The position numbers were made by a program, and so were the translations under genes. This document shows, piece by piece, positions 53,328 through 63,285 of a DNA stretch of 64,000 bases (position 1 is its first letter; every line of letters begins with the position of its first letter). The notes below the pieces were generated by a model. It was not told the DNA's origin. It worked only from the letters and a program-made list of their open reading frames with translations, and did no database searches. This stretch comes from CAZOZZ01 sp965247425. GTDB taxonomy: Bacteria; Acidobacteriota; Terriglobia; 20CM-2-55-15. Where the stretch lies: NCBI GenBank assembly GCA_965247425.1, contig OZ252023.1:2542001-2606000 (forward strand). Reading direction: 5' to 3'.

Positions 53328-53454
53328 GCCGCCCCCTTCGCGCTTTTCGACTTCCTGTGAGCAGTGTAAGCAGCGTCGATCCAAATCTTGGTCTGTTTGC
53401 GTAAGTGCGGATTCGCTTCCGTGGTCATCACTGCCCTGTATTCTTGATCGCTAG
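53324..53454 (-). pseudogene. Phage gene, 3' part (cut by IS1380 copy 2)
   Basis: Across one CTAG copy the frame from 55758 continues GLSDSSDQEYRAVMTTEANP and ends SKSAKGAA at TGA 53324, overlapping the next ATG. This shows the gene was intact before the insertion. Confidence 0.7.
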
Positions 53455-55192
53455 CCCGGATGGATCACCAATCGGAGAATCGATCGGTGTTCGGATACGA
53501 GAAGCGATTTGCGGCGAGACTTGGAGCTGAGAGTGAGCGAGCCGTGGACATTGGCGGATTTTGAGCCTGTGACACGGCGACATTTGGCGGGAGATCGGCA
53601 TGAATGGGCGAGTGCAGGCAGGCCTCGCCGGGAGGCAGATGAGAGGCGCTGTTTTTCGGATCTGAAGGTTCGGTGTCGTCAGCAACGAAGCGGAATTGAT
53701 TGCAGGTTTCTCACTATGAGAGCAAAGACGTCGGCATAGGGATAGGCCTCCGACATCGAGATCCAGACGTTGCGGACCGTGAGGCGGATACGCGCACCGA
53801 TCTTAAGAAGCTTCAGACGGATGGTTCCGCATTGGGCATGGGCCATCGCGGTATCTTTGAGACCGAGACGACGCAACGCCTGCATAAGCATGTAGGCGGC
53901 TGAGGACAGATACAGTCGGAGCTGATTGGCGCGCATGGTTCCCGCACTGGTGCGGTCGGCAAATAGATCCAGTTGCTGTTCTTTGATCCGGTTCTCCATG
54001 TCGCCGCGTGCGCAATAGAAATCTTCGTAGAGCGCTTGGGCTCCGAGTCGTTCCGGTGGCAGTGAGGTCACCACGAATCGGGGATTGGCGCCCTTGGCCA
54101 GGAACTCGGCTTTGCCAACAACGCGACGAGTGCGGCTCCAGCTCTTTCGAGTCCGGTACAGGAAATCCTTAAACACTCGTGCCGATTTCCCAGTGGTCTG
54201 AAACTCCGCTTCAGCCTGAATCATCTGGTCAGCGATCTCTCGCTTGAGGCGGTCGTTCTTGGCCAACCCCATCACATAATCGACCTGGTGGGTTTCACAC
54301 CAGTCCAGTAATGCATCCCGGCAGAATCCGGAATCGGCCCGAATGATGATCGACACGTCCGGCCAGCTCTGACGGATCTGGCCGACGATACGTTCCAATT
54401 CATCGACTGATCCTGCCGCCCCATCGATATTGGACGGGCGCAGCCGAGCGCACAACAGATGCTCTCCACAGAAGATGTACAAGGGCAGATAGCAGTAGTT
54501 GCGGTAGTAGCCGTGAAAGAACCGGCCTTCCTGTTGACCATGGATCGGATCATCGGTCGCGTCCAGATCCAGAACGATCTCTTCGGGCGCCGTGTTGTCA
54601 TGGGCTGCCACAAACGCATCGACCATCCAACGATCGATCTTGTCCCCATCCATAGCGATCTTCTTGTACCGCTCCTGGTCGCCGACTTCGGCGCCGGTCA
54701 ACTCCAATCGGTTTAGCGTGCTCTTGCCCGCCAACGCCTTTCCCCAGTCGCCGGCCTGTCGTCGATTCGTTCCCAGCGGATCCGCTTTGTCCACCGCCAA
54801 CGCAAGCATCGGGTCGGTCCGTAACTGATCGTGATCGTTCAGGTCTTCATATCCCAGGCACAGCCCGTAGACCCGCTGTCCCAACAGCTCCTTCACGGTG
54901 TGTTCGATCAACCGTTGGTCGCGATGATCGCTAAAACACCCCGCCAATCCATCGATCAAACCGGTCCGCTTTTCGACTTCACGCAGCAGCAGAACTCCAG
55001 CGTCAGACGTGATCTTGCCGCCGTCGAAACGCGCCTTCATTTTTCGTTGAAGAAGTCCGTGAAATTCGAACGTGGTTTGTTTACACTCTGTACTCATAAG
55101 GGCCGCCTCCGTTTGGTTTCTGAACCGTTCTCGACAAACGATTTATGCCAAACAGGGCGGCCTTTTCTGGTCCTTTCGGTGATTTATGCGGG
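53455..55192. mobile_element. IS1380-family insertion sequence, copy 2
   Basis: Same length (1738 bp), ends, transposase and orientation as the copy at 10633, with flanking CTAG at 53451-53454 and 55193-55196. No difference from copy 1 was noticed in the stretches compared. Confidence 0.95.
53679..55097 (-). CDS. IS1380-family transposase (copy 2)
   Basis: The 472-residue product is identical to that at 10857, with LDLDATDDPIHG and IIRADSGFC catalytic segments. It is intact, so either copy could mobilise both. Confidence 0.95.
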   Translation of the reverse strand: MSTECKQTTFEFHGLLQRKMKARFDGGKITSDAGVLLLREVEKRTGLIDGLAGCFSDHRDQRLIEHTVKELLGQRVYGLCLGYEDLNDHDQLRTDPMLALAVDKADPLGTNRRQAGDWGKALAGKSTLNRLELTGAEVGDQERYKKIAMDGDKIDRWMVDAFVAAHDNTAPEEIVLDLDATDDPIHGQQEGRFFHGYYRNYCYLPLYIFCGEHLLCARLRPSNIDGAAGSVDELERIVGQIRQSWPDVSIIIRADSGFCRDALLDWCETHQVDYVMGLAKNDRLKREIADQMIQAEAEFQTTGKSARVFKDFLYRTRKSWSRTRRVVGKAEFLAKGANPRFVVTSLPPERLGAQALYEDFYCARGDMENRIKEQQLDLFADRTSAGTMRANQLRLYLSSAAYMLMQALRRLGLKDTAMAHAQCGTIRLKLLKIGARIRLTVRNVWISMSEAYPYADVFALIVRNLQSIPLRC

Positions 55193-55758
55193 CTAGAATC
55201 AGAAAGCCCAACCACGTGCCCCACGGCAGTCAACACGTCGTAGTCGTCCACTTCCTCTTTCTCGTTGCGTTCTTCAGATTTGGCCTTCGGGTCGCTTCCC
55301 ACTTTGGATGATCCCGCAAGTGTCTGAATCATGGCCAGGGGGGGATCAGCGAAACCATCGTTAGCGAGTTTCAGTGCCTCGAACACCTCGTCGAAGTGGT
55401 TGGAAACAAGCCGCATGAGTTCGTCGACTCCAAAATACTGACCACCGGCCTCTGAGGCATCTCTCGTCATGCTGCTGATCGCTGCCAGGTGCAAGCCGAA
55501 TTCCTCGAAGGTCTCCAACTCCTCCTCGGTCAGGCGCCTGTCCGACCCGCCACAGCTCTCGAACGTTGCCTCCCATGGATCGGGCGTAATGAGTTGCGTA
55601 ATAAGTTGGTGTAGATCAGCATAGCTCTCGTCCTTCTTGGTCAAATCTTCCAACCCACACAAGGCGCAGCGAACGTCGTAAAGCTGAGCCGCGAAGGTCT
55701 TTCGTTTGGCCGGTTTGACGGATTTCCGTGAACCAGTTTCATTAATGGTTGCTTTCAT
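55193..55758 (-). pseudogene. Phage gene, 5' part (cut by IS1380 copy 2)
   Basis: From ATG 55758 about 188 residues remain, with an acidic helical middle (RRLTEEELETFEEFGLHLAAIS) and Cys pairs in RCALCGLE. The frame joins 53454 across the insertion. No family recognised. The 55759-56081 gap holds the divergent promoter region and a CGGAG/CTCCG hairpin near 55940. Confidence 0.65.
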
Positions 55759-56081
55759 TGTGTGTATTTTTTCCTTCGGCAAACGCTCACTTGCTGTAAA
55801 GGCGGAAGTGCGCGTGCCTGAAGAACCAGGTAGGCAAAATGGCGAGATTCCAGGGTTGAACTGGAAAGGATTTCAGGTAGAATTTGCGAAGCCATTTTCC
55901 GAGCCTTGTTCGGATTTTGGTTAGGGTCGGCTCGGAGCTTTAATCTCCGGGTCGGCCCGTTAATTTCAAAGGGATTGCTACGATAGTCTGGTAACGGCTG
56001 AAGTTCAACCGAAAAACTAACTTAATCAGCCCGTTCCGTCGATAATAACAAGAGACGGAACTTCAGTTCGGAGGTGGCCAA

Positions 56082-56297
56082 ATGAAGTCAGACAAGAGTC
56101 TCGTGGAAGAATTGTCGTCAGCCCAAAGAGAGTGCTGGCTTGCACTCGATGAGGAACAGACGAGAGTTGTCGGCCACGGCAAGACCATGGAGGAAGCCTC
56201 GAGGGAAGCCGTCAAGGGTGGGGTTGAGGATCCGGTCCTGCTGTGGGCGCCGGCTAAATGGGTACCTTCCGTCTACTTCGGTCCGGTGTGTGCGTAA
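56082..56297 (+). CDS. DUF5678-like small protein
   Basis: The 71-residue product has GGAGG eight bases before its ATG. CWLALDEEQTRVVGHGKTMEEASREAVKGGVEDPVLLWAP matches the DUF5678 pattern (alpha/beta, W-A-L-D-x-E, V-V-G-x-G). It is followed by the retropepsin-like gene with overlap, an arrangement often seen with DUF5678. Function unknown. Confidence 0.7.
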   Translation: MKSDKSLVEELSSAQRECWLALDEEQTRVVGHGKTMEEASREAVKGGVEDPVLLWAPAKWVPSVYFGPVCA

Positions 56298-56733
56298 GAG
56301 ATACACCGAGATACCGCTCGACCATCCAAACCCAGCATCCGACGAAAAAATCATGCGCTTGCCGGTGCTACTGGTAAGCGTTGGCCGAAGGCACGCATCC
56401 ACGCCGAGGTTTCACGCTGTCGTGGATTCCGGGTCGCCGTACTGCCTGTTCAGGTCGGACGTGGGAAGGTCTATCGGGCTCGATATCGAATCAGGAAAGG
56501 CGAGCCCGATGGGCGGCGTGATCGCGAACCTTCAAGAGTCGGCATATTTTCACCGCGTCCAGATTTACGTTGAATCGGATTGGAAGATCACCGTCATGGC
56601 TGGTTTCATGGAGAATCTGTCAGTGGGCGGCATCCTGGGCCGTAACGGTTTCTTCGATAATTTCCGCGTCACGTTCGATCAGGGCGTCAACCCGCCTGAA
56701 TTCGAAATCATTAAGATCGTTCGGCCCAGCTAG
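56290..56733 (+). CDS. Retropepsin-like aspartic protease domain protein
   Basis: From a GTG at 56290, overlapping the previous stop, the product is 147 residues. HAVVDSGSPYCLF holds the D-S/T-G active-site motif, and GGILGRNGFFDNFRVTFD is the later hydrophobic-Gly strand typical of single-domain retropepsin folds. Bacterial members act as dimers; targets unknown. A start at the downstream ATG is possible. Confidence 0.7.
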   Translation: MRKRYTEIPLDHPNPASDEKIMRLPVLLVSVGRRHASTPRFHAVVDSGSPYCLFRSDVGRSIGLDIESGKASPMGGVIANLQESAYFHRVQIYVESDWKITVMAGFMENLSVGGILGRNGFFDNFRVTFDQGVNPPEFEIIKIVRPS

Positions 56734-56735
56734 CA

Positions 56736-56948
56736 ATGAAGTATCTGGTAGTCATCGAAAAAGGCCCCACCAGTTACGGTGCGCACGTTCCGGATCTTCC
56801 TGGCTGTATTGCGGCCGGGAAATCCGAAAGCGAGGTCCGGACCTTGATCCATGAAGCGATCGAATTCCACCTCGAGGGAATGCGCCAGGTCGGGGAAGAT
56901 ATCCCGGAACCGACGACAACTGCCGATTACGTCGAAGCGGCTTCATAA
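56736..56948 (+). CDS. HicB-like antitoxin family protein
   Basis: The 70-residue product YLVVIEKGPTSYGAHVPDLPGCIAAG with VRTLIHEAIEFHLEGM matches the HicB partial RNase H fold. No HicA-type toxin gene is adjacent, so it may be an orphan. It starts two bases after the retropepsin-like stop. Confidence 0.75.
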   Translation: MKYLVVIEKGPTSYGAHVPDLPGCIAAGKSESEVRTLIHEAIEFHLEGMRQVGEDIPEPTTTADYVEAAS

Positions 56949-57046
56949 CCGCCGAATGGGGGCGCTTTCGGGCGGTGGGCTACCTGTAGGGGGGAGAAAC
57001 GCGCTCAGAGCGAAGCCTGGCCTTTCTGGAGAGGAGATTGACGAGA

Positions 57047-57541
57047 ATGCTAATACGAAAGATGCGAATATTTCTCTTTGTGACCGCGGCGATTGTCGGG
57101 GCGGCTCCAAGCTCTTATGCACAGGACGCTACGGACATGTTCTCAGCATACGCAGGCACGTTGCAGTCGAATCCGCTTAGCCGAGCGGAATTTGAAGAAC
57201 TTATGCGGGAAAGCGGTCTTGCCAAGATTAGCAGCCTGCTGTGGAGACACGTAGACGACGCAGGCAACATCGTCACGATTTTGGCGGGTAGCAACCAGAA
57301 GTATTACTCTGTAAAGCTCATCCCGCAACGTACCGCCCACTTCGGAGATGCCGCACTCGCAGCTCTCATTGACAAGGCGGTCTTGCTGAGCATAGACGAT
57401 GGAAATAGCCTAGAGGTGCTACTCCCGAAACGTCGCTATTCAAGGGGAAATGGGACGGTCGAAGTGCAAGAAAATCTCTCGTTCAAGCTGGCCGGTGGCC
57501 TTTGGTGGAAAACATCCGTTTCTATCGAGTGGTCCAGGTGA
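57047..57541 (+). CDS. Exported hypothetical protein
   Basis: From ATG 57047 (GGAGAGGAG upstream) the product is 164 residues with a signal peptide ending SSYAQD. The mature part is a mixed alpha/beta domain with no motif I recognise. It is convergent with the late operon. Confidence 0.6.
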   Translation: MLIRKMRIFLFVTAAIVGAAPSSYAQDATDMFSAYAGTLQSNPLSRAEFEELMRESGLAKISSLLWRHVDDAGNIVTILAGSNQKYYSVKLIPQRTAHFGDAALAALIDKAVLLSIDDGNSLEVLLPKRRYSRGNGTVEVQENLSFKLAGGLWWKTSVSIEWSR

Positions 57542-57544
57542 AGC

Positions 57545-57877
57545 TCAAGACGCCTGGCCCCCCAGTAGAGTCAGCATAAACACCTGCAGATCGCTGGCGA
57601 ATTTACGTGTCTCCCTTTGAATCCGCTCGACACGTTTGGCTGAGTAGGCAGACAGCGCCTTCGAAAACGCTGCTTGCGCTTCCTCCAGGTCGTCTGCCGT
57701 GTTAAGGAAATCAGCGAACTTGGGTTCGTCCAGCTCGGCGTTTTGCTCCGCGAGTCGCCCTCGCCGAAGATCGGCAGCAATAGCCTCAGCCGTCTCTTTC
57801 TCGCCGGAGTCCAAGCCGCTCTCGTCAATCACCCTGTTGATCTGTTTTGCCGTTTCCAGTACTTTGTCTTCGTTCAA
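57545..57877 (-). CDS. Hypothetical phage protein, 110 residues
   Basis: A TTG start at 57877 has GAGGAG eight bases upstream. The helical product contains TAEAIAADLRRGR, shared with the small protein at 52936, and a coiled-coil-like C-terminal half. It is the last gene of the late operon, 15 bases after the 877-residue gene. Confidence 0.55.
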   Translation of the reverse strand: MNEDKVLETAKQINRVIDESGLDSGEKETAEAIAADLRRGRLAEQNAELDEPKFADFLNTADDLEEAQAAFSKALSAYSAKRVERIQRETRKFASDLQVFMLTLLGGQAS

Positions 57878-57892
57878 TTTAATTGCTCCTCA

Positions 57893-60526
57893 TCATTGTG
57901 GGTTACTTCTTACCATTGGGATCCCGCTGGAACCAGGCTGCGAAATGGCGGCACCGGCCGTACCGATCAATGCGGGAATCGCGGATTGAGACAGTTCTTC
58001 TCCAGCTTCAAGCGCAACCTGCCGCAACCACTGCGCGAGGGTTTGAGGTGCTTGGGTATCCGAGGAATCGATGGACGTCATCAGCGCCTTATAAAGCTTA
58101 GGGTCTTCGGCGGCATCGAGAAGAAGCCGGGTGGAGTGTCGGTTCATGAAATTCAGTAGTCCACTTTCGCTCATGGCAGCCATTTTGGAGGCGGTACGGA
58201 GAGACGCCCCAGAAGTCCGACCGCCGAACCATGCCCCGATTCGAGCACCCAGCGTCCCCACGGCATACGTCACCGCTTGTTGCACACGGGACGCATTCTT
58301 GGGTTCCAAGATCTCTTCGCCCGCGATCGTGGGCTTGATAGTTCCCACCGCACGCTGCAATTTTGATAACTCGCTGGCTAATCCACGCAATCGCGCAACC
58401 TGGGCCGGGGCGAATGCTTCAGAAAACACGCTCGAGCTTGTTGGGTTCGCCAGTAATCCGCTGAGACGTTCTCCAGACATCAATGCATTGCCCTGCGCGT
58501 CGAGTTTGCCGGTATAGAGTCCATGTTCAATCAAGCCGCCACGAAGCGCCCCCTTCTCGGTCGCGTTGAGTCCCGCCAAGAGGCTACGAATGGTGGTTTT
58601 GGGCGTCGTGGATTGAAACACACGCCGGATACTCGGGCGAAGCTTCTGGAGCGTATCTGCGGACTGCATCGCTCCGAGAGCGGTTTCCATTTGCTTCTGG
58701 AGCTGTGGAGCTCGCGACAAAATACCGCGGTTTCGCCGAAGAAAGCCTTGCGCTCCCCGCAAACTGAATATGCCGCCCTGGTTCGAAGCGTCGATGAATC
58801 GCTGTTTGAGAAAATCATTGACTGCTTCTTCGGCCGGGCGACCGGATTGGCCGCCGAACGTGGCCGCCTGCTGTAGTTCATCCGAAGTGATGGCGGCTTG
58901 CGCTCCCCCACGTCCCCCAAGGGCGATCTCCAGAGCCTCTTCTGGCATCGCTCGGCGGGCCCCTGTACGCTCATAGCCCAACAGCCGACCAACAGCGCCC
59001 TGACGAAATGTTCGGTTTAACTGACGGGAGTACTCACGCGCAACGTTCAGGGCTTGACCGACTTCGGTAGGATTATCCGCAACTCCAGTCAAATCAATCC
59101 ATGCCGCGTCCGCCAAGTCGTCGGCAATCCGGGCTCGGTTGCGATTCGGTATATCCCCGGCACGAGAGTTACGGGCGATTTCTCGCATTTTGCTGTAGAA
59201 GCCATGCAATTCCTTGACGGGCTCGCTTTTAAGGAATTGGCCCGATCCTAGAGCGGATTCCCTCGCGACCAGAACCTCTCCGCTAGCCCCAAGAACCAGG
59301 GCATCTTGGCGCGATTTTCGGCCTACGGCGAGCAACCGCCGTGCTTCGGCCGGCATATCCTCTTGCTGTGCCTTCGGCAACGATTGGCTGAGTTCGCCAA
59401 AACGCTTTCGAAGATTTGTCGTCGCGATGCGGACATTGGGGATATCCCATAATTCCGATTCACGCTGGCGAGCAGTGCTAAATGCCGTGGATAACTCATC
59501 GGAATACGCACGTGAGGCTTCCATCGGAGAACGGTCGGGCGCGAGTTCTCCTCTGCGGCGAGTCGCTGTCTCAATGGCTGTGTCGACATGCCGTTCCATC
59601 TGTTGCGGGTCGGCGATCTCGGTTATGGCCTCGCGTATTCGCACTTTAGACTGCTCGATTCGACCCTGATAGGCCGCCCAAGTCGCCGGATCCCGTGACT
59701 GTAATGTGCGTTCCAGCGCGACAAGATTGTCTTCTCCGGTCGCTTGCGCAGGACTAAGATTTCCCGCCGTGGGCTCGCCCGCTGTACGGGCGGCTTCTGC
59801 TGGTGCCGCAGACCGTTGCTGAAGTTGAGCGCTCGCCCTCGATTGGGCGCCGGCGCGAGTAAAAGGAAACAACGTCTCCTTTCCTGCCTGCAGTGCTCGC
59901 CGGCCAGCGCGGACTACCTGAGAGCCCGCGACCCGGGTCGCTCCAAGCATGGCCCCTGGGGCCATGCCGGCCGCCATTCCGCCCCCCACCTCAAGCATCG
60001 CTCGGGCCGTAGGACTGTTCGGGGCGATTTCTTCGCCTACGTGTCTTGCCGCGCCAAACCCTGCTCCCGCTAAAGCTTCGGTGGCGACTGCAGCCGCAGG
60101 TTTCCGGATGAAAGGCTGTAACACTGTGTTCGCGATTTTGCCTATCATGCCTGGAGCTGCTGCTGCCGTCCGTGCTAGACCGAACCCCATTGCGGGAAGA
60201 GTGCCGACAGCCTGGCCAGTCCCAACAGCCACCTTCTCACCAAAGGTCTCCGGTTCACGCCCGGCTGTTGACATTCCCAATGCGTTCATGCCGGCTATGA
60301 TGCTATCCGCTCCACCGCCCAGCAACACCGTCTGGGCAATGCCGCGATTGACGAACGACATGAACTTATAGGCAGGAGCTAAAGGCGATTCCCGCGGCTT
60401 CTCAAGTTCAAACCCTGATGGAAGAGGGGGCAACGTCTGATTCTGTCCCTCCTCGATCACAAATCCAGACGGTAGTGGCGGCATCTCTTGCCGGCTCGTT
60501 ACGAGCGGGATACGTTGCTGTGGCAT
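57893..60526 (-). CDS. Large phage virion-type protein, 877 residues
   Basis: The ATG at 60526 overlaps the upstream stop (TAATG) and has GAGG upstream. The N-terminus repeats a PPLPSGFxxE module twice. The middle is Ala/Gly-rich and hydrophobic (about residues 85-200), followed by long charged helices. This composition suits an internal or ejected virion protein of a podovirus-like phage. No enzymatic motif seen. Confidence 0.5.
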   Translation of the reverse strand: MPQQRIPLVTSRQEMPPLPSGFVIEEGQNQTLPPLPSGFELEKPRESPLAPAYKFMSFVNRGIAQTVLLGGGADSIIAGMNALGMSTAGREPETFGEKVAVGTGQAVGTLPAMGFGLARTAAAAPGMIGKIANTVLQPFIRKPAAAVATEALAGAGFGAARHVGEEIAPNSPTARAMLEVGGGMAAGMAPGAMLGATRVAGSQVVRAGRRALQAGKETLFPFTRAGAQSRASAQLQQRSAAPAEAARTAGEPTAGNLSPAQATGEDNLVALERTLQSRDPATWAAYQGRIEQSKVRIREAITEIADPQQMERHVDTAIETATRRRGELAPDRSPMEASRAYSDELSTAFSTARQRESELWDIPNVRIATTNLRKRFGELSQSLPKAQQEDMPAEARRLLAVGRKSRQDALVLGASGEVLVARESALGSGQFLKSEPVKELHGFYSKMREIARNSRAGDIPNRNRARIADDLADAAWIDLTGVADNPTEVGQALNVAREYSRQLNRTFRQGAVGRLLGYERTGARRAMPEEALEIALGGRGGAQAAITSDELQQAATFGGQSGRPAEEAVNDFLKQRFIDASNQGGIFSLRGAQGFLRRNRGILSRAPQLQKQMETALGAMQSADTLQKLRPSIRRVFQSTTPKTTIRSLLAGLNATEKGALRGGLIEHGLYTGKLDAQGNALMSGERLSGLLANPTSSSVFSEAFAPAQVARLRGLASELSKLQRAVGTIKPTIAGEEILEPKNASRVQQAVTYAVGTLGARIGAWFGGRTSGASLRTASKMAAMSESGLLNFMNRHSTRLLLDAAEDPKLYKALMTSIDSSDTQAPQTLAQWLRQVALEAGEELSQSAIPALIGTAGAAISQPGSSGIPMVRSNPQ

Positions 60527-62010
60527 TATGGCCTCACCCACTGTCCATCTCGGAGGACAAGACGTTCACCTGTCGCTGGGTTGATGATGAATGTTTCTTC
60601 CTGACCAGAAGCCCCCCTTGGACTTGAGATCATTCTGGGGCCGCTGGATTGGCTACCGCCTGGGATGCCCATATGCCTGCGAAACTGCTGGATGGCGAGA
60701 ACGGCCGCCTTATCTCCAGCCTGGCTTCTGCGCCGCTCCACGCTATCAAGATGTTTGTCGATTTCCTGCATCCGCGTCTGCACGGTGGAGGTGGAATCCC
60801 ACAAGTTCGGCTGAATATCGATTTCTTTCCCCAGCCGTTCCGCTTCGGCCACTGCAAACCGAGGATTTTCGGCCAATGCCCGGATCATCGTATTTTTCGC
60901 CGTCTGGAATGCCTGCATGTTTCCGATGGATTGCTGCCCCGTGCCCGTAAGCGCACCAATGGTGCGCGGGAGGATAGAGAGCGGGCCTGTCGTAAACCAG
61001 CCCAGCCTATTCCACAAGGTATCTTCGGATGAGATTTCCCCCAACTCGGCTTGCTGCAACAGGTCGGCCGCTGCCGCTGGATCGCGCTTCATGAACGGGT
61101 AAAATTCCTCTGGATTCGTCCGGAATAGTTCCACCTGTTGTTCGAAAGTTGTAGGCTCGCGCTGTGGCACCCGTACCGCTCCAGCAACCTCGCTCGTGAC
61201 CTTCCCGTCCGGCTCCAAGAATCGCTCGACGCGCTGGCCTTTGTCATCGGTGTAAGCGGAGAGGAACTTCCGGTCCTTATCCATACCGAGTTTCTTGAAT
61301 TCCCTCCTCGCCTTGATCTCGTTTGTCGGGTTCTTTTTCAGTCCCAGCGATTCGAGCCACGGGACGTAAAAGCTTTGAAAGTCGCGCTCCGTGGTGGTCG
61401 GCTTGTCCGCTGCTGCCTCCGTCGCCAAGTTATGCCTCTTGCGCTCGGCAGCGTCGATCTGTTCCTTCCCCTTCATCGACATTGCCGAAACGCTTTCAAA
61501 AAATGCACGGTCGGGTGGTTGGCCGCCGAGATCCTGGTCTATTCGCTCCATCAGATCGCCGAACCCGGCCGATCGCAGGTAACCGCTCCCAGCATTCCAG
61601 ATTTCGAGTGCCTGCTCGGGGGTCTCGGCCAACGAAGCTTTGGTCGCAACGCTTTCGACCAGGTCAAAGTCCCGGCGCATGTTTGTGCTCACCTTCTCGC
61701 CGATGGAGTCGTAGTTCTCAGCGAATCCCGCCGCAATTTCCATGTCGATTCCCTGGAGTGTCTTCATTGTCTCTTCGAACGAGGCGCCGCCCATCACGTT
61801 GAGGGCGATGGCTTGCGAAGCTTTCCGCTGCTTGCCTTGCGCTGCTAGATCCGTCTGCTCGTGTCGCTCCGCGTCTCGTATGTTCATCTCGTTGATCCGG
61901 CCCTGCTGCTTCAAGCTCTTCAATTGCGACAAATCTCGAAGCCGGCCGCTCATGCCCTGCTGGCGTTCCGGCGTTTTGACCATAAGTGGAATTTGAGGAT
62001 TGATTGGCAT
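60526..62010 (-). CDS. Phage protein, 494 residues
   Basis: The product is highly helical and charged (RLRDLSQLKSLKQQGRINEM onwards) and ends with a short Gly/Ser-rich segment. It overlaps both neighbours by one base (TAATG), showing tight coupling. Likely a structural or scaffold-type protein from its place after the terminase; not recognised. Confidence 0.5.
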   Translation of the reverse strand: MPINPQIPLMVKTPERQQGMSGRLRDLSQLKSLKQQGRINEMNIRDAERHEQTDLAAQGKQRKASQAIALNVMGGASFEETMKTLQGIDMEIAAGFAENYDSIGEKVSTNMRRDFDLVESVATKASLAETPEQALEIWNAGSGYLRSAGFGDLMERIDQDLGGQPPDRAFFESVSAMSMKGKEQIDAAERKRHNLATEAAADKPTTTERDFQSFYVPWLESLGLKKNPTNEIKARREFKKLGMDKDRKFLSAYTDDKGQRVERFLEPDGKVTSEVAGAVRVPQREPTTFEQQVELFRTNPEEFYPFMKRDPAAAADLLQQAELGEISSEDTLWNRLGWFTTGPLSILPRTIGALTGTGQQSIGNMQAFQTAKNTMIRALAENPRFAVAEAERLGKEIDIQPNLWDSTSTVQTRMQEIDKHLDSVERRRSQAGDKAAVLAIQQFRRHMGIPGGSQSSGPRMISSPRGASGQEETFIINPATGERLVLRDGQWVRP

Positions 62011-62525
62011 TATTTCTCCTTCTCTTGTGAATTCAAATATTCGAGTTCTACTTGCGCCACCTGGTCGACAATGCGTTGGCGCTGCCCGGGATCTTGGATT
62101 TTTTCTTTTAGGAGCTCGTCAAAGATAAATTCAAACGTTTCGTTTATGACGGACTCGCGGTCGATTTCGTTCCATCCGGCGCTGACGACAGGGCATGTGG
62201 GCTCAATCATCTGGAACTCGTCGAACGTCTCGGCGGATACGGCCGGACTGACAGACCCCAGGTCATCGACCGTAGCTGGATCGATGAGCCAGAAGGTTTT
62301 ACACACCATGCAGACGTCGAACAAATCGTCTGCACCCTTGACGCTCCAAAGCCAGCCGGGCCGTCCACAGGAGCAGCACCCCCGACGCGTGACGGAGCTA
62401 AACAGTGCGCTCCAGAACTCGTTTCCAAATCGCCGGAGAAGCTTTGGTACTTCGACCCGCACATCTTGCGATGATGGGAGTCCGATAAATTCAAACAATT
62501 CTGCTGGCGTCATCGTGAATGGCAC
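62010..62525 (-). CDS. Phage protein with CxxC-type zinc sites
   Basis: A GTG at 62525 has GGAG six bases upstream and is preferred to longer frames. The 171-residue product has metal-ligand pairs CCSCG and CMVC (a probable zinc ribbon) and a C-terminal amphipathic helix. Function unknown; position suggests a role near DNA packaging. Confidence 0.5.
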   Translation of the reverse strand: MPFTMTPAELFEFIGLPSSQDVRVEVPKLLRRFGNEFWSALFSSVTRRGCCSCGRPGWLWSVKGADDLFDVCMVCKTFWLIDPATVDDLGSVSPAVSAETFDEFQMIEPTCPVVSAGWNEIDRESVINETFEFIFDELLKEKIQDPGQRQRIVDQVAQVELEYLNSQEKEK

Positions 62526-62547
62526 TCTTTCTCCTTCCACTCGAGGT

Positions 62548-63285
62548 TCATGACCACGGCGTTATTGCTGGTCGCGGTCGGTGCGGGGTTGGCACCGGCT
62601 TCACGATCATTCGTGAAATCCCGCTCTTGATCAGGTACTGTGTCGCCGCCTGCAGGTGGTCATTCTCTCGAACTATCTTTCCCTGCTCGGTCCTGCGATA
62701 TAAGCGATATTCTTCGAACCACGGGACACAACTTTGAAAGACCTTCAGCGTTCCAGTTGAAAGCCGAAGCCAGACGTTGTGGATGTTCGCTTCCACGCTT
62801 CGTTTGTCCGGTAATCGCAACTTCAGTCCCAGTTTTCTGTAAATGCTCAGGAACTGCTCCCCGTCCGTCATATTGATATCGGCGGCATCTCCGACACCCG
62901 GGATCCAGTCGCCGCGGCTCTTGATCGCCTGCGAGTGAACGGGGGGTTCGGCCTGGCCTTTCTTGTAAGCGGAGTAGATATAGACAGTGTCGGATTCGCG
63001 GTCCAGCGCACCCCATACGCATGCGGTCCAGTTCCAGCCCGTGTCCATCCCGTAGGCTCGGGGCCAGTGGTCTGGGATGGTGATGTCCTTGACTGTGATT
63101 TCAGCTTCATCGATCGGGTAAATCAAGCCGGCGCCCATGTGAGGAATCCCCCGGGTCCGAGCTTGGCGAAGATATGGAGGGATCGACTGCAGCATTTCCG
63201 CTTTGGCCTCTTCGGTCAAGTGCGGGACATCATCCCAACCGGCGACAACGAGATAACGTGAAGTGTTGCCCGGAACTTCAGGCAT
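62548..63285 (-). CDS. Terminase large subunit, C-terminal nuclease part (split)
   Basis: Residues around YGMDTGWNWTACVWGALD hold the first Asp of the RNase H-like nuclease, and an ATW-like VAGWDDVPHLTEE segment precedes it as in other terminases. The frame begins at ATG 63285 inside the end of the ATPase frame, an eight-base overlap. In most phages the two domains are one chain, so this gene is split. Confidence 0.75.
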   Translation of the reverse strand: MPEVPGNTSRYLVVAGWDDVPHLTEEAKAEMLQSIPPYLRQARTRGIPHMGAGLIYPIDEAEITVKDITIPDHWPRAYGMDTGWNWTACVWGALDRESDTVYIYSAYKKGQAEPPVHSQAIKSRGDWIPGVGDAADINMTDGEQFLSIYRKLGLKLRLPDKRSVEANIHNVWLRLSTGTLKVFQSCVPWFEEYRLYRRTEQGKIVRENDHLQAATQYLIKSGISRMIVKPVPTPHRPRPAITPWS

